NCBI GenBank assembly: GCA_934660915.1
Contig: CAKUIF010000004.1
Location: 124,001 to 188,000, forward strand
DNA: 64,000 bases
Origin: an uncultured Olsenella sp.
GTDB lineage: Bacteria; Actinomycetota; Coriobacteriia; Coriobacteriales; Atopobiaceae
Direction of reading: 5' to 3'
Shown here: one piece after another, positions 11,416-23,758 of the stretch
How positions within the stretch are numbered: the stretch's first letter is position 1
How the letters are laid out: every line of letters begins with the position of its first letter
The notes under the pieces: generated by a model
Seen by the model: the letters and a program-made list of their open reading frames with translations, nothing else
Told to the model about the DNA's origin: nothing
The model's database searches: none
Program-made: the position numbers and the translations under genes

Positions 11416-13119
11416 TTACTTGGCAGCAGCCTGAAGCATAGCCTTGACCTCGGTCGCGGTCTTGAGCTTCATGACCTTCTCGACGAGGGCGTCGGCCTCA
11501 GCCTTGGTCCACTCGGAGATGATGCGACGAGTGCGCAGGATGGACGGCGCAGACACGGAGAACTCGCCCAGGCCGAAGGAAAGCAGGACCGGGATGAGCA
11601 GCGGATCGGCCGCAGCCTCGCCGCACATACCGACCATGATGCCGGCCTTGTTGCCCTCCTCGATGATGCGCTTAAGGGAGCGCAGGACGGCAGGCTGGTA
11701 AACCTCGTAGAGGTAGGCGACCTTGTCGTTGCCGCGGTCGGCGCACATGGTGTAGCCGATGAGGTCGTTGGTGCCGATGGAGAAGAAGTCGCACTCAGCG
11801 GCAAGGTCGTCGGCGATCAGGGACGCAGCCGGCGTCTCGATCATGGTGCCGACCTCGATGTCCTTGTTATAGGAGACGCCACGAGCGTCAAGGTCAGCCA
11901 TGCACTCCTTCACGAGAGCCTTAACCTGACGGATCTCGTCGAGATTGGTCACGAGCGGGACCATGATCTTGATGTCGCCGAAAGCGGAGGCGCGCAGAAG
12001 AGCCGTGAGCTGGACCTTGTACTGGTCCGGATTGTTCAGGCAGTAACGAACGGCGCGGTAGCCCATGAAGGGGTTTTCTTCCTTCACGAGGTGGAGATAC
12101 GGGATCTCCTTGTCGCCGCCCACGTCAAGGGTGCGGATGATGACCGGCTGGTCCTTCATGCGCAGCGCGACCTTCTGGTACGCGGCGAACTGCTCGTCCT
12201 CGGTCGGGAGCTCCTTGGAGTCCATGAAGAGGAACTCGGAGCGGAACAGGCCCACGCCCTCGCAGTCGTGCTCGGCGGCTACGTTGGCGTCGTCAGGGTT
12301 GCCGATGTTGGCGACGAGAAGCTTCTTGTCGCCGTCGGCGGTCACGGTCTCCTTGCCGCGATAAGCCTCCAGGGCCACCTTCTCCTCGGCGTACTGCTTG
12401 GCCTTGGCGCGGTAGTGCTCGAGGTCGTGGTCGGACGGCTGGGCGATGACCTTGCCGTTGGTGCCGTCGACGACGACCATGTCGCCGGTCTTGATGTTCG
12501 TCGTGGCGTCGGCGACCGAAAGAACGGCCGGGATCTCGAGGGCGCGGGCGATGATGGCGGAGTGGGAGGTGCGGCCGCCGGTCTCGGTGATGATCGCGGC
12601 GACGTTGTCCTTATCGATGTCCGCGGTCATGGACGGAGTGAGCTCGCGCACGACGACGATGGAGTTCTCCGGGAGGGTGGAGAGGTCGACGAGCTCCTGG
12701 CCAAGGAGGTCGGCGAGCAGGCCGGTCTTGACGTCGGCGACGTCGGCGGCGCGCTCACGGAACAGCTCGTCCTCCATGTTGGCAAACATGTTGTAGTACA
12801 TGTCGTAGGCCTCAGAGACGGCCTGCTCGGCGCACATGCCGCTCTCGATCGAGCCGTTGACCATGTCCTTGATGCCCTCATCTTCGGCAAACTCGATGTG
12901 GGCACCCATGATGGCCGCGGCCTCGGGGCCGACGGTGGCGGTCATGCGCTCGATCTGGGCGTTGGTCTGGTCGATGAACTTGGCGACGGCGGCCTGATAG
13001 CGCTCTTCCTCAGCCTTGGCGTCCTCGGGCGCGTGAGGCGTGAAGCTCAGGTCGGGCTCGACGGCGACGCGCGCAACGCCGATGCCGATGCCGTCAGATG
13101 CGTTAACTCCCTCGTACAT
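11416..13119 (-). CDS. ptsI: Phosphoenolpyruvate-protein phosphotransferase (PTS enzyme I)
   Basis: First enzyme of the sugar phosphotransferase system; it takes phosphate from phosphoenolpyruvate and passes it to HPr. The 567 residues are standard. The phospho-histidine is His186 in GGRTSHSAI, the PEP-binding barrel has the IGTNDL stretch, and the catalytic cysteine is in GMCGEAA near residue 500. The ATG at 13119 follows AGGGGG. It sits 84 nt downstream of the 1-phosphofructokinase gene on the same strand. No ptsH or fructose permease gene is adjacent. Confidence 0.97.
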   Translation of the reverse strand: MYEGVNASDGIGIGVARVAVEPDLSFTPHAPEDAKAEEERYQAAVAKFIDQTNAQIERMTATVGPEAAAIMGAHIEFAEDEGIKDMVNGSIESGMCAEQAVSEAYDMYYNMFANMEDELFRERAADVADVKTGLLADLLGQELVDLSTLPENSIVVVRELTPSMTADIDKDNVAAIITETGGRTSHSAIIARALEIPAVLSVADATTNIKTGDMVVVDGTNGKVIAQPSDHDLEHYRAKAKQYAEEKVALEAYRGKETVTADGDKKLLVANIGNPDDANVAAEHDCEGVGLFRSEFLFMDSKELPTEDEQFAAYQKVALRMKDQPVIIRTLDVGGDKEIPYLHLVKEENPFMGYRAVRYCLNNPDQYKVQLTALLRASAFGDIKIMVPLVTNLDEIRQVKALVKECMADLDARGVSYNKDIEVGTMIETPAASLIADDLAAECDFFSIGTNDLIGYTMCADRGNDKVAYLYEVYQPAVLRSLKRIIEEGNKAGIMVGMCGEAAADPLLIPVLLSFGLGEFSVSAPSILRTRRIISEWTKAEADALVEKVMKLKTATEVKAMLQAAAK

Positions 13120-13203
13120 TTGGTCCCCCTACATTCCGGCCGCAGACGCGGCCACTTCCCTTATTGCCCACGCCGGGGCCATGCACCCCAGCGCATTGGA
13201 GCC

Positions 13204-14253
13204 TTAGTTGCCGCTGGCAATACCCTTGGCGGCCTCGAACTGATGAGCGGCCTCCTGCTGCTTGTTGTCAACCTCGCGAGCTGCGGCGGCGTCCTTAGCG
13301 ACCTGCATGTCGTTGGCGATGATGCCAGGAATCGCGCGCCCCATCTTTTTGTAGAGCGCAGTGACAACGCGATCGATCTTGTTGCGGTGAGCAATGCCCT
13401 TGGAAGCCGCCGTGGCGGTGCCGCAGGCCGAGGCGAACACAAGGGCCGTGTCGTAGTCGGCGCCGCGCGTGACCATCGACAGGAAGCCACCGACCATAGA
13501 GTCGCCGGCACCGGTGGCGTTAACGAGACGGATACGGGCCGTCGGCACGATGTGCTCAGCGCCGTTCTCGTCAAGAAGCAGGGAGCCGTGGCCGCCACAC
13601 GAGATGATGACGTTGCGGGCGCCCTCCTCCTGGAGCTTGTGCGCGTAGGGCATGCACTCCTCAGGGCTCTCGATGTTGACGCCGTAGATGCGACCGACCT
13701 CATGGTTGTTCGGCTTGATGAGGAACGGGTGAGCCGGAAGCGAATCCATGAGCAGCTGACCGGGTGCGTCGACGACGAACTGGATGCCGCGGCCGGCGAA
13801 GCGCTTCATGATCTGATCGTAGATATCGGACGGCAGCGAGCTCGGGATGGAGCCGGTGAGCACGAGCGTATCGCCCGCGCCGATGATGTCCATGCGATCG
13901 AGAAGCTCGTCGACCTTCTTCTCGGAGATCTTCGGGCCCATGCCGTTGCACATCGTCATGACGATGCCGTTGAGCTTGACGTTGATACGGGTAAAGCCGT
14001 TGTCAAGGCAGACAAAGTTCGAGGAGATGCCCTTCTCCTGGAGCCTCTTGAGCAGGTAATCCCCAGTGAAGCCGGCAGCGATGCCCATCGCGATGCTGGG
14101 GGTGCCGACCTCCTTGAGCAGGGTGGAAATGTTGATACCGTTACCACCGCAATGCAGCTCCTCGCTCGAGGACCTGTTGGTGTAGCCCATATCGAGCGTC
14201 AGCGGGTGCATGACGTAATCGAGAGCAGGGTTCAACGTCATCGTGTAAATCAC
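13204..14253 (-). CDS. fruK: 1-phosphofructokinase (PfkB family)
   Basis: Phosphorylates fructose 1-phosphate, formed by a PTS permease, to fructose 1,6-bisphosphate. It has 349 residues from the GTG at 14253, which has AAGGAG 5 nt upstream and gives the canonical beginning IYTMTLNPALDY. The ribokinase-family signature CGGNGINIS is near residue 36 and the anion-hole/catalytic motif NATGAGDS is near residue 245. About 40 residues rich in Ala, Gln and Glu follow the kinase core and are unusual. Tagatose-6-phosphate kinase is an alternative within the family, but proximity to ptsI supports fructose use. Confidence 0.88.
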   Translation of the reverse strand: MIYTMTLNPALDYVMHPLTLDMGYTNRSSSEELHCGGNGINISTLLKEVGTPSIAMGIAAGFTGDYLLKRLQEKGISSNFVCLDNGFTRINVKLNGIVMTMCNGMGPKISEKKVDELLDRMDIIGAGDTLVLTGSIPSSLPSDIYDQIMKRFAGRGIQFVVDAPGQLLMDSLPAHPFLIKPNNHEVGRIYGVNIESPEECMPYAHKLQEEGARNVIISCGGHGSLLLDENGAEHIVPTARIRLVNATGAGDSMVGGFLSMVTRGADYDTALVFASACGTATAASKGIAHRNKIDRVVTALYKKMGRAIPGIIANDMQVAKDAAAAREVDNKQQEAAHQFEAAKGIASGN

Positions 14254-14286
14254 GCGTACTCCTTCCGACAGGATGCGACAGATTCC

Positions 14287-14316
14287 AGTATGCCGCAAAG
14301 CCGGGGCTCTTGTCAC
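14287..14316 (-). promoter_or_regulatory. Promoter candidate for fruK-ptsI
   Basis: On minus, GTGACA (14316-14311) is 18 nt from CATACT (14292-14287), a fair match to the -35 and -10 boxes. It ends 33 nt before the GTG start. Confidence 0.5.
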
Positions 14317-14537
14317 AACAAAATGGACACAAGCCGGATACTTTTTCAGAATTCAAGTTCAAATGTGCAACGTCCATTCGGCGAACGGACTGATTTAGGC
14401 CATGAAGCGCAAGCATACACGATATGGATATCGAAATTTAGCTCGGGAATCGACAAAGAAGACCATGAGCGATCCTGCATTGTTGCTTGTCTCAATTTAT
14501 GCCCCACGGAAATCAACGGGCGGTCGAGAGAAGAAAA

Positions 14538-14569
14538 AAAGGTCAAAGCTTTTAAGGGCTTTGACCTTT
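14538..14569 (-). terminator. Terminator after tRNA-Arg
   Basis: A perfect 12-bp stem (AAAGGTCAAAGC/GCTTTGACCTTT) with an 8-nt loop is followed on minus by a T run (TTTT then CTTC), 10 nt beyond the tRNA. Confidence 0.9.
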
Positions 14570-14578
14570 AAAATACTC

Positions 14579-14655
14579 TGGTGCGCCGTGAGGGATTCGA
14601 ACCCCCGACCTTCGGATTAGAAGTCCGTTGCTCTATCCAACTGGGCTAACGGCGC
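14579..14655 (-). tRNA. tRNA-Arg (anticodon TCT), CCA encoded
   Basis: Cloverleaf on minus with acceptor GCGCCGT pairing with ACGGCGC, anticodon TCT in loop CTTCTAA, T-loop GTTCGAATC and encoded CCA (14579-14581). Confidence 0.97.
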
Positions 14656-14676
14656 AAACGGTAGTCATTTTAGCAT

Positions 14677-15270
14677 CTATCGACCCGAAGCGAGAAGGGC
14701 ATTCGCGGCGAGCACGCCCGACACCGTCTTTCCGTCTTGGATCAGCCCCCGAAGAGCCGCCTCCACTGCGTCACCCAAAGGAACCCAAACACATTCGACG
14801 AACTCGCCCTCGTCGGGAGACGCATCGCCTTGATCTAAATCGCGCGCCAAATAGACCTCGGTGTGTTCATCCGTAAACCCAGGGGAGCCGAGAACGCACA
14901 CCAGCGGCTCAAGGCGACCAGCAATAAGCCCTGTCTCCTCAACAAGCTCTCGGGCGGCGCAGGAGGCTCCAGCCTCCCCCGGCTCAAGCTTACCGGCCGG
15001 GATCTCAAGCGTCATACGACCGATGGCGACGCGATACTGTCGAACCAAACAAACGCGCCCGTCATCATCGAGCGCAACGACGCCGGCTCCGCCATGGTGG
15101 CGCACGACCTCTCGGTATCCACTCGAACCGTCAGGAAGCTCAACGTCGAGCGTCCTCGCCTCAAAAATCTTCCCCCGCCAGCGAAGCCGATCATCCACGG
15201 GCTTTTCCTCGAATCGGGAATCCGGCGCCAGGGCCTCTTTGATGAGCGTCAGCCCATGAACAGGACCCAT
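14677..15270 (-). CDS. NUDIX hydrolase, ADP-ribose pyrophosphatase-like
   Basis: Predicted to hydrolyse ADP-ribose or a similar nucleoside diphosphate sugar. It has 197 residues. The Nudix box (G-x5-E-x7-REL-x-EE-x-G) is complete at about residues 93-115. The ADP-ribose pyrophosphatase feature of a proline a short distance after the box is present (LGSPGF). The ATG at 15270 has AGGAGG 7 nt upstream, and ten further upstream codons are not needed. It lies between tRNA-Arg and the tRNA-Lys/His cluster. Specificity is inferred from overall similarity to NudF/YqkG-type enzymes. Confidence 0.9.
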   Translation of the reverse strand: MGPVHGLTLIKEALAPDSRFEEKPVDDRLRWRGKIFEARTLDVELPDGSSGYREVVRHHGGAGVVALDDDGRVCLVRQYRVAIGRMTLEIPAGKLEPGEAGASCAARELVEETGLIAGRLEPLVCVLGSPGFTDEHTEVYLARDLDQGDASPDEGEFVECVWVPLGDAVEAALRGLIQDGKTVSGVLAANALLASGR

Positions 15271-15348
15271 GGGCGTACCTCCTTCCGTCGTTCGGGCTTT
15301 CAAACAGCCGACTTAGCTTCGGCGCACACAGTCCACAGCTAACAAAAA

Positions 15349-15368
15349 ACGGACGCCGAGGCGTCCGT
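15349..15368 (-). terminator. Terminator after the tRNA-His/Lys/Lys cluster
   Basis: Stem ACGGACGC/GCGTCCGT with a 4-nt loop is followed by TTTTTGTT on minus, 11 nt past the last tRNA. Confidence 0.9.
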
Positions 15369-15379
15369 CTGATTCAAAA

Positions 15380-15455
15380 TGGTGGATCGTCAGGGGTTCG
15401 AACCCTGGACCTTGGGATTAAGAGTCCCCTGCTCTACCAGCTGAGCTAACGATCC
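15380..15455 (-). tRNA. tRNA-Lys (anticodon CTT), copy 1
   Basis: Cloverleaf on minus with acceptor GGATCGT, anticodon CTT in loop CTCTTAA, T-loop GTTCGAACC and encoded CCA (15380-15382). Its sequence is identical to the neighbouring copy at 15462-15537. Confidence 0.97.
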
Positions 15456-15461
15456 ATAGAA

Positions 15462-15537
15462 TGGTGGATCGTCAGGGGTTCGAACCCTGGACCTTGGGAT
15501 TAAGAGTCCCCTGCTCTACCAGCTGAGCTAACGATCC
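15462..15537 (-). tRNA. tRNA-Lys (anticodon CTT), copy 2
   Basis: Identical over all 76 nt to the copy at 15380-15455, from which it is separated by 6 nt. The tandem arrangement points to a recent duplication. Confidence 0.97.
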
Positions 15538-15549
15538 ATATTCTGTTAA

Positions 15550-15626
15550 TGGGGTGGGTGAAGGGTCTCGAACCCTCGACCTACGGAGCCACGGTCCGTC
15601 GCTCTACCAACTGAGCTACACCCACC
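15550..15626 (-). tRNA. tRNA-His (anticodon GTG), CCA encoded
   Basis: Cloverleaf on minus with the extra 5' G (G-1) opposite a C discriminator as required for histidine, anticodon GTG in loop CCGTGGC, T-loop GTTCGAGAC and encoded CCA (15550-15552). Confidence 0.97.
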
Positions 15627-15723
15627 ATTTGCTTCCCTCGTCAGGCAGCTCGTCTATTATGCAAACTCTTTGGGATCGATGCAAGGACTTTTTTGCCGAT
15701 TTCCAAAAAAAGTTTTCGGACCA

Positions 15724-19062
<3,339 letters not shown>

Positions 19063-19165
19063 TCATGCCCCTCTCGTCGTTTTAAGGACAACCTTACCCG
19101 ACGAAGTGGAAAACTATTTATTTGGTTTACCGCAAGGCCACAAATTCAGGGGAAAGGGAGGGGCC

Positions 19166-21148
19166 ATGCCCATTGCCGCCGCGACCGAGGTCGCAACCAA
19201 ATCCGAGAGATACCCGATGCTTTTCTCACCGATCAAGGTGGGAACTCAGACCGTGAAGAACCGCCTGTGGATGCCGCCGGTGTCCACGAACCTCGCAATC
19301 GACCACGGCCACGTCTCCGAAGCCCTCATCGAGCACTACACGAACCGCGCGAAGGGCGGCGTCGGACTCATCGTGACCGAGGTGGTCACCGTCGAGCCGA
19401 CCTATGTTTACCTGCCGGGAGACATGTGCATGGCAGACGACTCCTTCGTCCCCGGCTGGGAGAAGCTCGCCGCGGGCGTCCACGAGTACGGTTCGAAGAT
19501 CCTCCCGCAGCTCTTCCACCCTGCTTACATGGCGTTCCCGATCCCCGGCACGCCCAAGCTCATCGCGCCGTCTTTCGTCGGGCCCTACTATGCCCGCGAG
19601 GCGCCGCGCCCCGTCACACGCGAGGAGCTTAAAGTCATAATCAACCAGTTCGGTGACGCTGCCGAGCGCCTGAAGCGCGCCGGCACCGACGGCGTCGAGA
19701 TCCACGCCGCGCACGCGCACGGCCTGCTGGGCGGCTTCCTCTCGCCCCTGTACAACAAGCGCACGGATGAGTACGGCGGAGACATCGACGGTCGTCTGAA
19801 GCTCACCCTCGACGTGGTCCATGAGGTTCGTGAGCGCTGCGGCGAAGACTTCATAATCGACGTGCGAATCTCGGGCGATGAGTACTCCGAGGGCGGCCTC
19901 ACCCTCCGCGACCAGGTCTACGTCGCAAAGCAGCTCGAGCAGGCGGGCGTGGACATGCTGCACGTTTCGGGCGGCACGACCATCAAACGCGGCAGCGCGA
20001 TCCCCGGCAACGGCACCTCGCCCGCGAGCCACGCCGAGCTTTCGCGCGAGATCAAGAAACATGTCTCGATTCCCGTGGCGACGGTCGGCCGCATCACAGA
20101 GGCCTGGGTCGCCGAGGAGCTCATCGAGGACGGGTTCGCCGACGCCTGCATGATGGGCCGCGCAAACGTCTGCGACGCCAACTTCGCCCAGAAGGCCGCC
20201 GCCGGAAAGACGGAGGACATCCGTCCCTGCATCGGCTGCCTGCGCTGCCTGAACGGAATCATGTTCGGCAAACCGATCTCGTGCACGGTCAACCCCGATG
20301 TCGAGGGCGACGACGGCGACGTTGAGGCCGCCGAGGCAAAGAAAGACATCCTCGTCATCGGTGCCGGACCCGCCGGCATGCAGGCGGCGTTCGTGGCCGC
20401 CAGGCGCGGACACCACGTCGTCCTCGTCGACGACCAGGACGAGGTCGGCGGCACCATGCGCATCGCCGCCGTGCCCATCGCGAAGCAGGACCTCTGTCGC
20501 GTGATCAAGTTCCAGGCCCGCCGCCTCGAGCAGGAAGGCATTGAGGTCGAGCTTGGCAGACGCCTGACCACAGAGGACATCGAGCGCGATTTCGCGGGCT
20601 ACGAGGTCGTGGCAGCCTACGGCGCGGACCCCATCGTCCCCGCGAGCATGACGGGATTCAAGCAGGTCTGCACTGCCGACGATATTCTCTATGGCCGCGT
20701 GCACCCTGGAAAGAAGATCGTCATCGTCGGCGGAGGCTCGGTCGGCTGCGAGACAGCAGATTACCTTGCCCCGCTGGTCAACGACCTCGCGAAGGCGAAC
20801 CGCGACATCACGCTCATAGAGATGACCGACGTGCTCGCCGCCAACGAGTCGGGCGCCGGCCGCGCGGTGCTCATCACACGAATGATCGGCAAGGGGGTCC
20901 ACGCCCTCACAGGAGCGAGGGTCACCGAGGTCACGGAAGACACCATCACTTACGAGATGGACGGCGAGGCTCACGAGATCGAGGGCGCCGACACGCTTGT
21001 CCTCGCGCTCGGGTACCGCACGAACACCGAGCTGGTTGATAACCTCAACGCTGCCGGCGTCACGGTTCACACCATAGGTGATGCCGACAGGCCTGGGAAC
21101 ATTCGAGATGCCATCGGCGCAGCCTACGCAGTGGCGAAGGAGCTCTAA
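19166..21148 (+). CDS. Old-yellow-enzyme type FAD/FMN/4Fe-4S oxidoreductase (BaiCD/BaiH, enoate or dienoyl-CoA reductase-like)
   Basis: NAD(P)H-dependent reductase of activated C=C bonds; the substrate is not predictable. It has 660 residues. An N-terminal FMN TIM barrel covers about residues 15-370 and contains HAAHAHGLLGGFLSP. A 4Fe-4S cysteine cluster lies at about 350-370 (CIGCLRC...C). A C-terminal FAD/NAD(P) module has two dinucleotide loops (VIGAGPAGMQAA and IVGGGSVGCE). The ATG at 19166 follows AGGGAGGGG. Relatives in gut Coriobacteriia and clostridia act on bile acids, isoflavones, cinnamates or enoyl-CoAs. It is monocistronic and divergent from the SNF2 gene. Confidence 0.93.
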   Translation: MPIAAATEVATKSERYPMLFSPIKVGTQTVKNRLWMPPVSTNLAIDHGHVSEALIEHYTNRAKGGVGLIVTEVVTVEPTYVYLPGDMCMADDSFVPGWEKLAAGVHEYGSKILPQLFHPAYMAFPIPGTPKLIAPSFVGPYYAREAPRPVTREELKVIINQFGDAAERLKRAGTDGVEIHAAHAHGLLGGFLSPLYNKRTDEYGGDIDGRLKLTLDVVHEVRERCGEDFIIDVRISGDEYSEGGLTLRDQVYVAKQLEQAGVDMLHVSGGTTIKRGSAIPGNGTSPASHAELSREIKKHVSIPVATVGRITEAWVAEELIEDGFADACMMGRANVCDANFAQKAAAGKTEDIRPCIGCLRCLNGIMFGKPISCTVNPDVEGDDGDVEAAEAKKDILVIGAGPAGMQAAFVAARRGHHVVLVDDQDEVGGTMRIAAVPIAKQDLCRVIKFQARRLEQEGIEVELGRRLTTEDIERDFAGYEVVAAYGADPIVPASMTGFKQVCTADDILYGRVHPGKKIVIVGGGSVGCETADYLAPLVNDLAKANRDITLIEMTDVLAANESGAGRAVLITRMIGKGVHALTGARVTEVTEDTITYEMDGEAHEIEGADTLVLALGYRTNTELVDNLNAAGVTVHTIGDADRPGNIRDAIGAAYAVAKEL

Positions 21149-21176
21149 GTCTCTACCCAAACATTCGCAATGACGA

Positions 21177-21210
21177 GGCCCTGTCGGAGCTGATTAGTCC
21201 GGCAGGGTCC
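21177..21210 (+). terminator. Probable terminator after the OYE-type reductase
   Basis: A 10-bp stem CCCTGTCGGA/TCCGGCAGGG (one U-G pair) with a 9-nt loop starts 30 nt after the stop codon. The following tract is only weakly T-rich. Confidence 0.5.
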
Positions 21211-21259
21211 CATCTTCGAATAAGTTGGCACAAGTCTTATGCAAAGCATTAGAAAAGAA

Positions 21260-21315
21260 CTACTTGCAGCAATGGTTGGCACAACTTCTACTTGCAGCAA
21301 CGCTTAGCACAACAG
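21260..21315. repeat. Two tandem 28-bp direct repeats
   Basis: Units start at 21260 and 21288 and match at 23 of 28 positions; both begin ctacttgcagcaa. The second unit contains the last codons and stop of the minus-strand peptidase gene. A shorter related segment (ttggcacaa) lies near 21225. Confidence 0.7.
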
Positions 21316-22779
21316 CTTGTTAAGATCACCGTGGTCGCGAGCCTCCTCGAACAGCCTCTTGAACACGACGTCTCCGTGAAGCCCGTCGTGCTCGAACTCG
21401 TTCGTAACCCAGGCGCGGCTGTTGCCCACGCGCGAAAGAGTGTCGAGCTGCAACCCGGAATCCACATAGAGGTCGTCGAAGTACACGGCGCAGCGGAGCG
21501 GCACCGTGTTTCTCGCTAGCTGATCAATGTCGTAGAGTTGTCCGAACTCCGTGTCCTCCATGAGCACGTCCATCGCTGCCGCAAAAGGCTTGAGGGCGGG
21601 GTCCTCTTGGAACATCCAGGGGAACATCGCCTCGCCATAGAACATGAGCGGACGAGCCGCGGCCGAGAACTCGGGGCGACATTCAGCCTCATGCGCCGCC
21701 GCCCACCGAATCGGCTCGTCGAGGTTTCCGTCGGCGTAGATGAACTCCTGCAGGGTCCAATACAGCGGGTTTGAAGCAGAACCCGTGAGTGATTGAACGC
21801 TCTCGGCGAATCCCCTGTTCACATACACCTTGGACGCCACTCCGCCGGCGGCGGCAAGGGCGGACTGAGCGCTCCCGTCGCCATCGGAGAACGCAAGGTC
21901 GAGGAGATTGTGGAGCCGCTCGGGCGCGGGCTTCATGCCGAGCCCACCGCCGCACAGCTGAAGGCGTCGCACCGAGAAGGGGCTGCCGTCGGGAAGAAGG
22001 ACGTCTCCCGCGGCGAGCCTGTCGGCAAGCAGGCCCACCCGCTCCCTATCCACCGGGTACTTCTCATACCACGCGTTCGTCTTCGAAACCATGCGCGGAA
22101 AGGTGTGGGCATACACGTCTTTCGTGCTCGCAGGCACATGGGGGATGCCACCGCCCACAAACGAGGCGGCGACGCCATGGGGGAAGGTGCTCAGGTTGCA
22201 CAGCGTGAGGAAGCCGCCGTAGCTCTGACCCAGTGTGACCCAATGGGCCCCACCGAATTCGGTCAGTCGGAGATACTCGAAATCACGGACAATTGAGTCG
22301 GCAAGGAAACGCTTGAGGTAATTCGCCTGAAGTCGGGCAGGGTCGGCGCCGCAGGCGAGCGCCTCTTTGCGCAGCTGATCCATGCGATGGCCGTCCACGG
22401 CAGACGAGCGCCCCGTACCGCGTTGGTCAGGAAGCACAACACGGAAATGCTTGACAGCCTCGGCGAGCCACCCGTCGGTCTGGGCGTCGAGCACACGAGG
22501 GCCCGCGCCGCCGGGGCCGCCCTGCAGGTACACGATCGCGGGAAGGTCCCTGCCGACGTTCTGGGGAAGACAAACCGTGCGGTAAAAGAGGCGGATCTTC
22601 TTGCCAGCAAACGCGGGGTCAGGCTTGAGATCGGCGGATGCAGCGCAAAGCCTCGAGGGCTCGGGGTCGTCGACCCCGGCAAGTAGAGCAGGGCTCGTGC
22701 CCCTCCAGTCGAGCGGGACATCGACGGCGTGGTCCTCGACGCACAAGCCGGGGAGATAATACGTGGAGAGAAGAGCCAT
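21304..22779 (-). CDS. Proline iminopeptidase-like alpha/beta hydrolase
   Basis: Serine hydrolase predicted to remove N-terminal proline or other residues from short peptides. It has 491 residues. The oxyanion-hole motif QGGPGGAG is at about residues 86-93. The catalytic serine is Ser186 in GQSYGGF, and the DQRGTGRS segment (118-125) is typical of PIP-type S33 peptidases. It is longer than classic PIP (about 310) and resembles the actinobacterial long form. The ATG at 22779 has AAGGA upstream. It is divergent from the smaller alpha/beta hydrolase across 111 nt. No signal peptide is seen, so it is probably cytoplasmic. Confidence 0.88.
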   Translation of the reverse strand: MALLSTYYLPGLCVEDHAVDVPLDWRGTSPALLAGVDDPEPSRLCAASADLKPDPAFAGKKIRLFYRTVCLPQNVGRDLPAIVYLQGGPGGAGPRVLDAQTDGWLAEAVKHFRVVLPDQRGTGRSSAVDGHRMDQLRKEALACGADPARLQANYLKRFLADSIVRDFEYLRLTEFGGAHWVTLGQSYGGFLTLCNLSTFPHGVAASFVGGGIPHVPASTKDVYAHTFPRMVSKTNAWYEKYPVDRERVGLLADRLAAGDVLLPDGSPFSVRRLQLCGGGLGMKPAPERLHNLLDLAFSDGDGSAQSALAAAGGVASKVYVNRGFAESVQSLTGSASNPLYWTLQEFIYADGNLDEPIRWAAAHEAECRPEFSAAARPLMFYGEAMFPWMFQEDPALKPFAAAMDVLMEDTEFGQLYDIDQLARNTVPLRCAVYFDDLYVDSGLQLDTLSRVGNSRAWVTNEFEHDGLHGDVVFKRLFEEARDHGDLNKLLC

Positions 22780-22890
22780 GGCGCCTTCCTTTCTCAGTAG
22801 ACTGTTGTGCAGTATCGCACACGCGCAGAACCAGACAGGCAAAAATGACTGCCAAATCAGACAGGCTGAATTGGCAGGCGGGAGGCAGAG

Positions 22891-23694
22891 ATGTATTACG
22901 AGACAGAAGGCCCGAGAAACGGCATCCCCATGCTCATGCTGCACGGATTCGGGTGCCAACTCGAACTCATGCGCGGCTGCATGGAGCCCGCGATCGCAGC
23001 GGCCGGTATGAAGGACAAGGTGCTCCGCGTGTACGTCGACCTGCCCGGCCACGGGCGCACAAACGATGCCCCGCTCTCCCTCGCTTCAAGCGATGCCATC
23101 CTCAAGGAATCGCTCACGGTCATGGACGAAATCGCCCCGGACGGCGAATTTGCCGTCGTCGGGCAGTCCTACGGCGGCTACATCGCATTGGGCATGATGG
23201 CTGCCATCCCCGAAAGGCTCATGGGGTCCGCGCTCATCTGCCCGTTGGCCGTCGATAGGCTGGAGAACCGTCGCACAGAGCAGAGCGGGGCAATCATAGA
23301 GGACAACGCGTTTCTCTCGACGCTCTCCGACGCCGAGCGCGAGAGCTTCCTGCAAAACGCAGTGCGGGCAGATCGAGATACCTGGGTGCGCTTCCGCGAC
23401 GAGGAGGCGCCCGGCTTCGCCAACGCGAACCCCGCGTTCCTGGAGGCAGTGGACAATAGCTTCCCGCTTACGCAGGGGGTGTCTGAGTTCATGGAGGGCC
23501 CCAACTTCGATAAGCCTGCCGTGCTGGTCTGCGGCCGCCAAGACTCGATGGTGGGCTATCTCGACCAAGCAAGGCTCCTGCCCAAGCTCACGCGGGGGAC
23601 CATGGCAGTCCTCGATATCGCGGGGCACAATCTCCAGTTTGAGCAGCCCGAGCTGTTCTGCTCGCTCATGGCGGAATGGCTTCAGCGGCTTTAG
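22891..23694 (+). CDS. Alpha/beta-fold hydrolase
   Basis: Small serine hydrolase of unknown substrate, 267 residues. The oxyanion region LHGFG is at 18-22, the nucleophile is Ser93 in GQSYGG, an acid lies in the region of CGRQDSM, and the catalytic histidine is in IAGHN near residue 247. The ATG has GGGAGG 6-11 nt upstream. It shares the nucleophile elbow GQSYGG with its divergent neighbour, but the two differ widely in size and are not a recent duplication. Monocistronic; its transcript meets the asd terminator. Confidence 0.88.
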   Translation: MYYETEGPRNGIPMLMLHGFGCQLELMRGCMEPAIAAAGMKDKVLRVYVDLPGHGRTNDAPLSLASSDAILKESLTVMDEIAPDGEFAVVGQSYGGYIALGMMAAIPERLMGSALICPLAVDRLENRRTEQSGAIIEDNAFLSTLSDAERESFLQNAVRADRDTWVRFRDEEAPGFANANPAFLEAVDNSFPLTQGVSEFMEGPNFDKPAVLVCGRQDSMVGYLDQARLLPKLTRGTMAVLDIAGHNLQFEQPELFCSLMAEWLQRL

Positions 23695-23702
23695 GAAGCA
23701 AA

Positions 23703-23735
23703 GGGCCCTTTAGGCGTTCATTGCCTAAAGGGCCC
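23703..23735 (-). terminator. Terminator between the alpha/beta hydrolase and asd
   Basis: A perfect 13-bp stem GGGCCCTTTAGGC/GCCTAAAGGGCCC with a 7-nt loop lies between convergent genes. The minus side continues TTTGCTT, so it best serves the hom-lysC-asd transcript and may act on both strands. Confidence 0.8.
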
Positions 23736-23758
23736 CAATCGCTCGCATCAAGAAGCGG

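Larger units (their letters stand above)
14254..14578. other. Gene-free stretch between fruK and tRNA-Arg
   Basis: This 325-nt interval holds the fruK promoter candidate at its left and the tRNA-Arg terminator at its right. The middle (about 14320-14530) shows no convincing reading frame or repeat. Confidence 0.6.
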
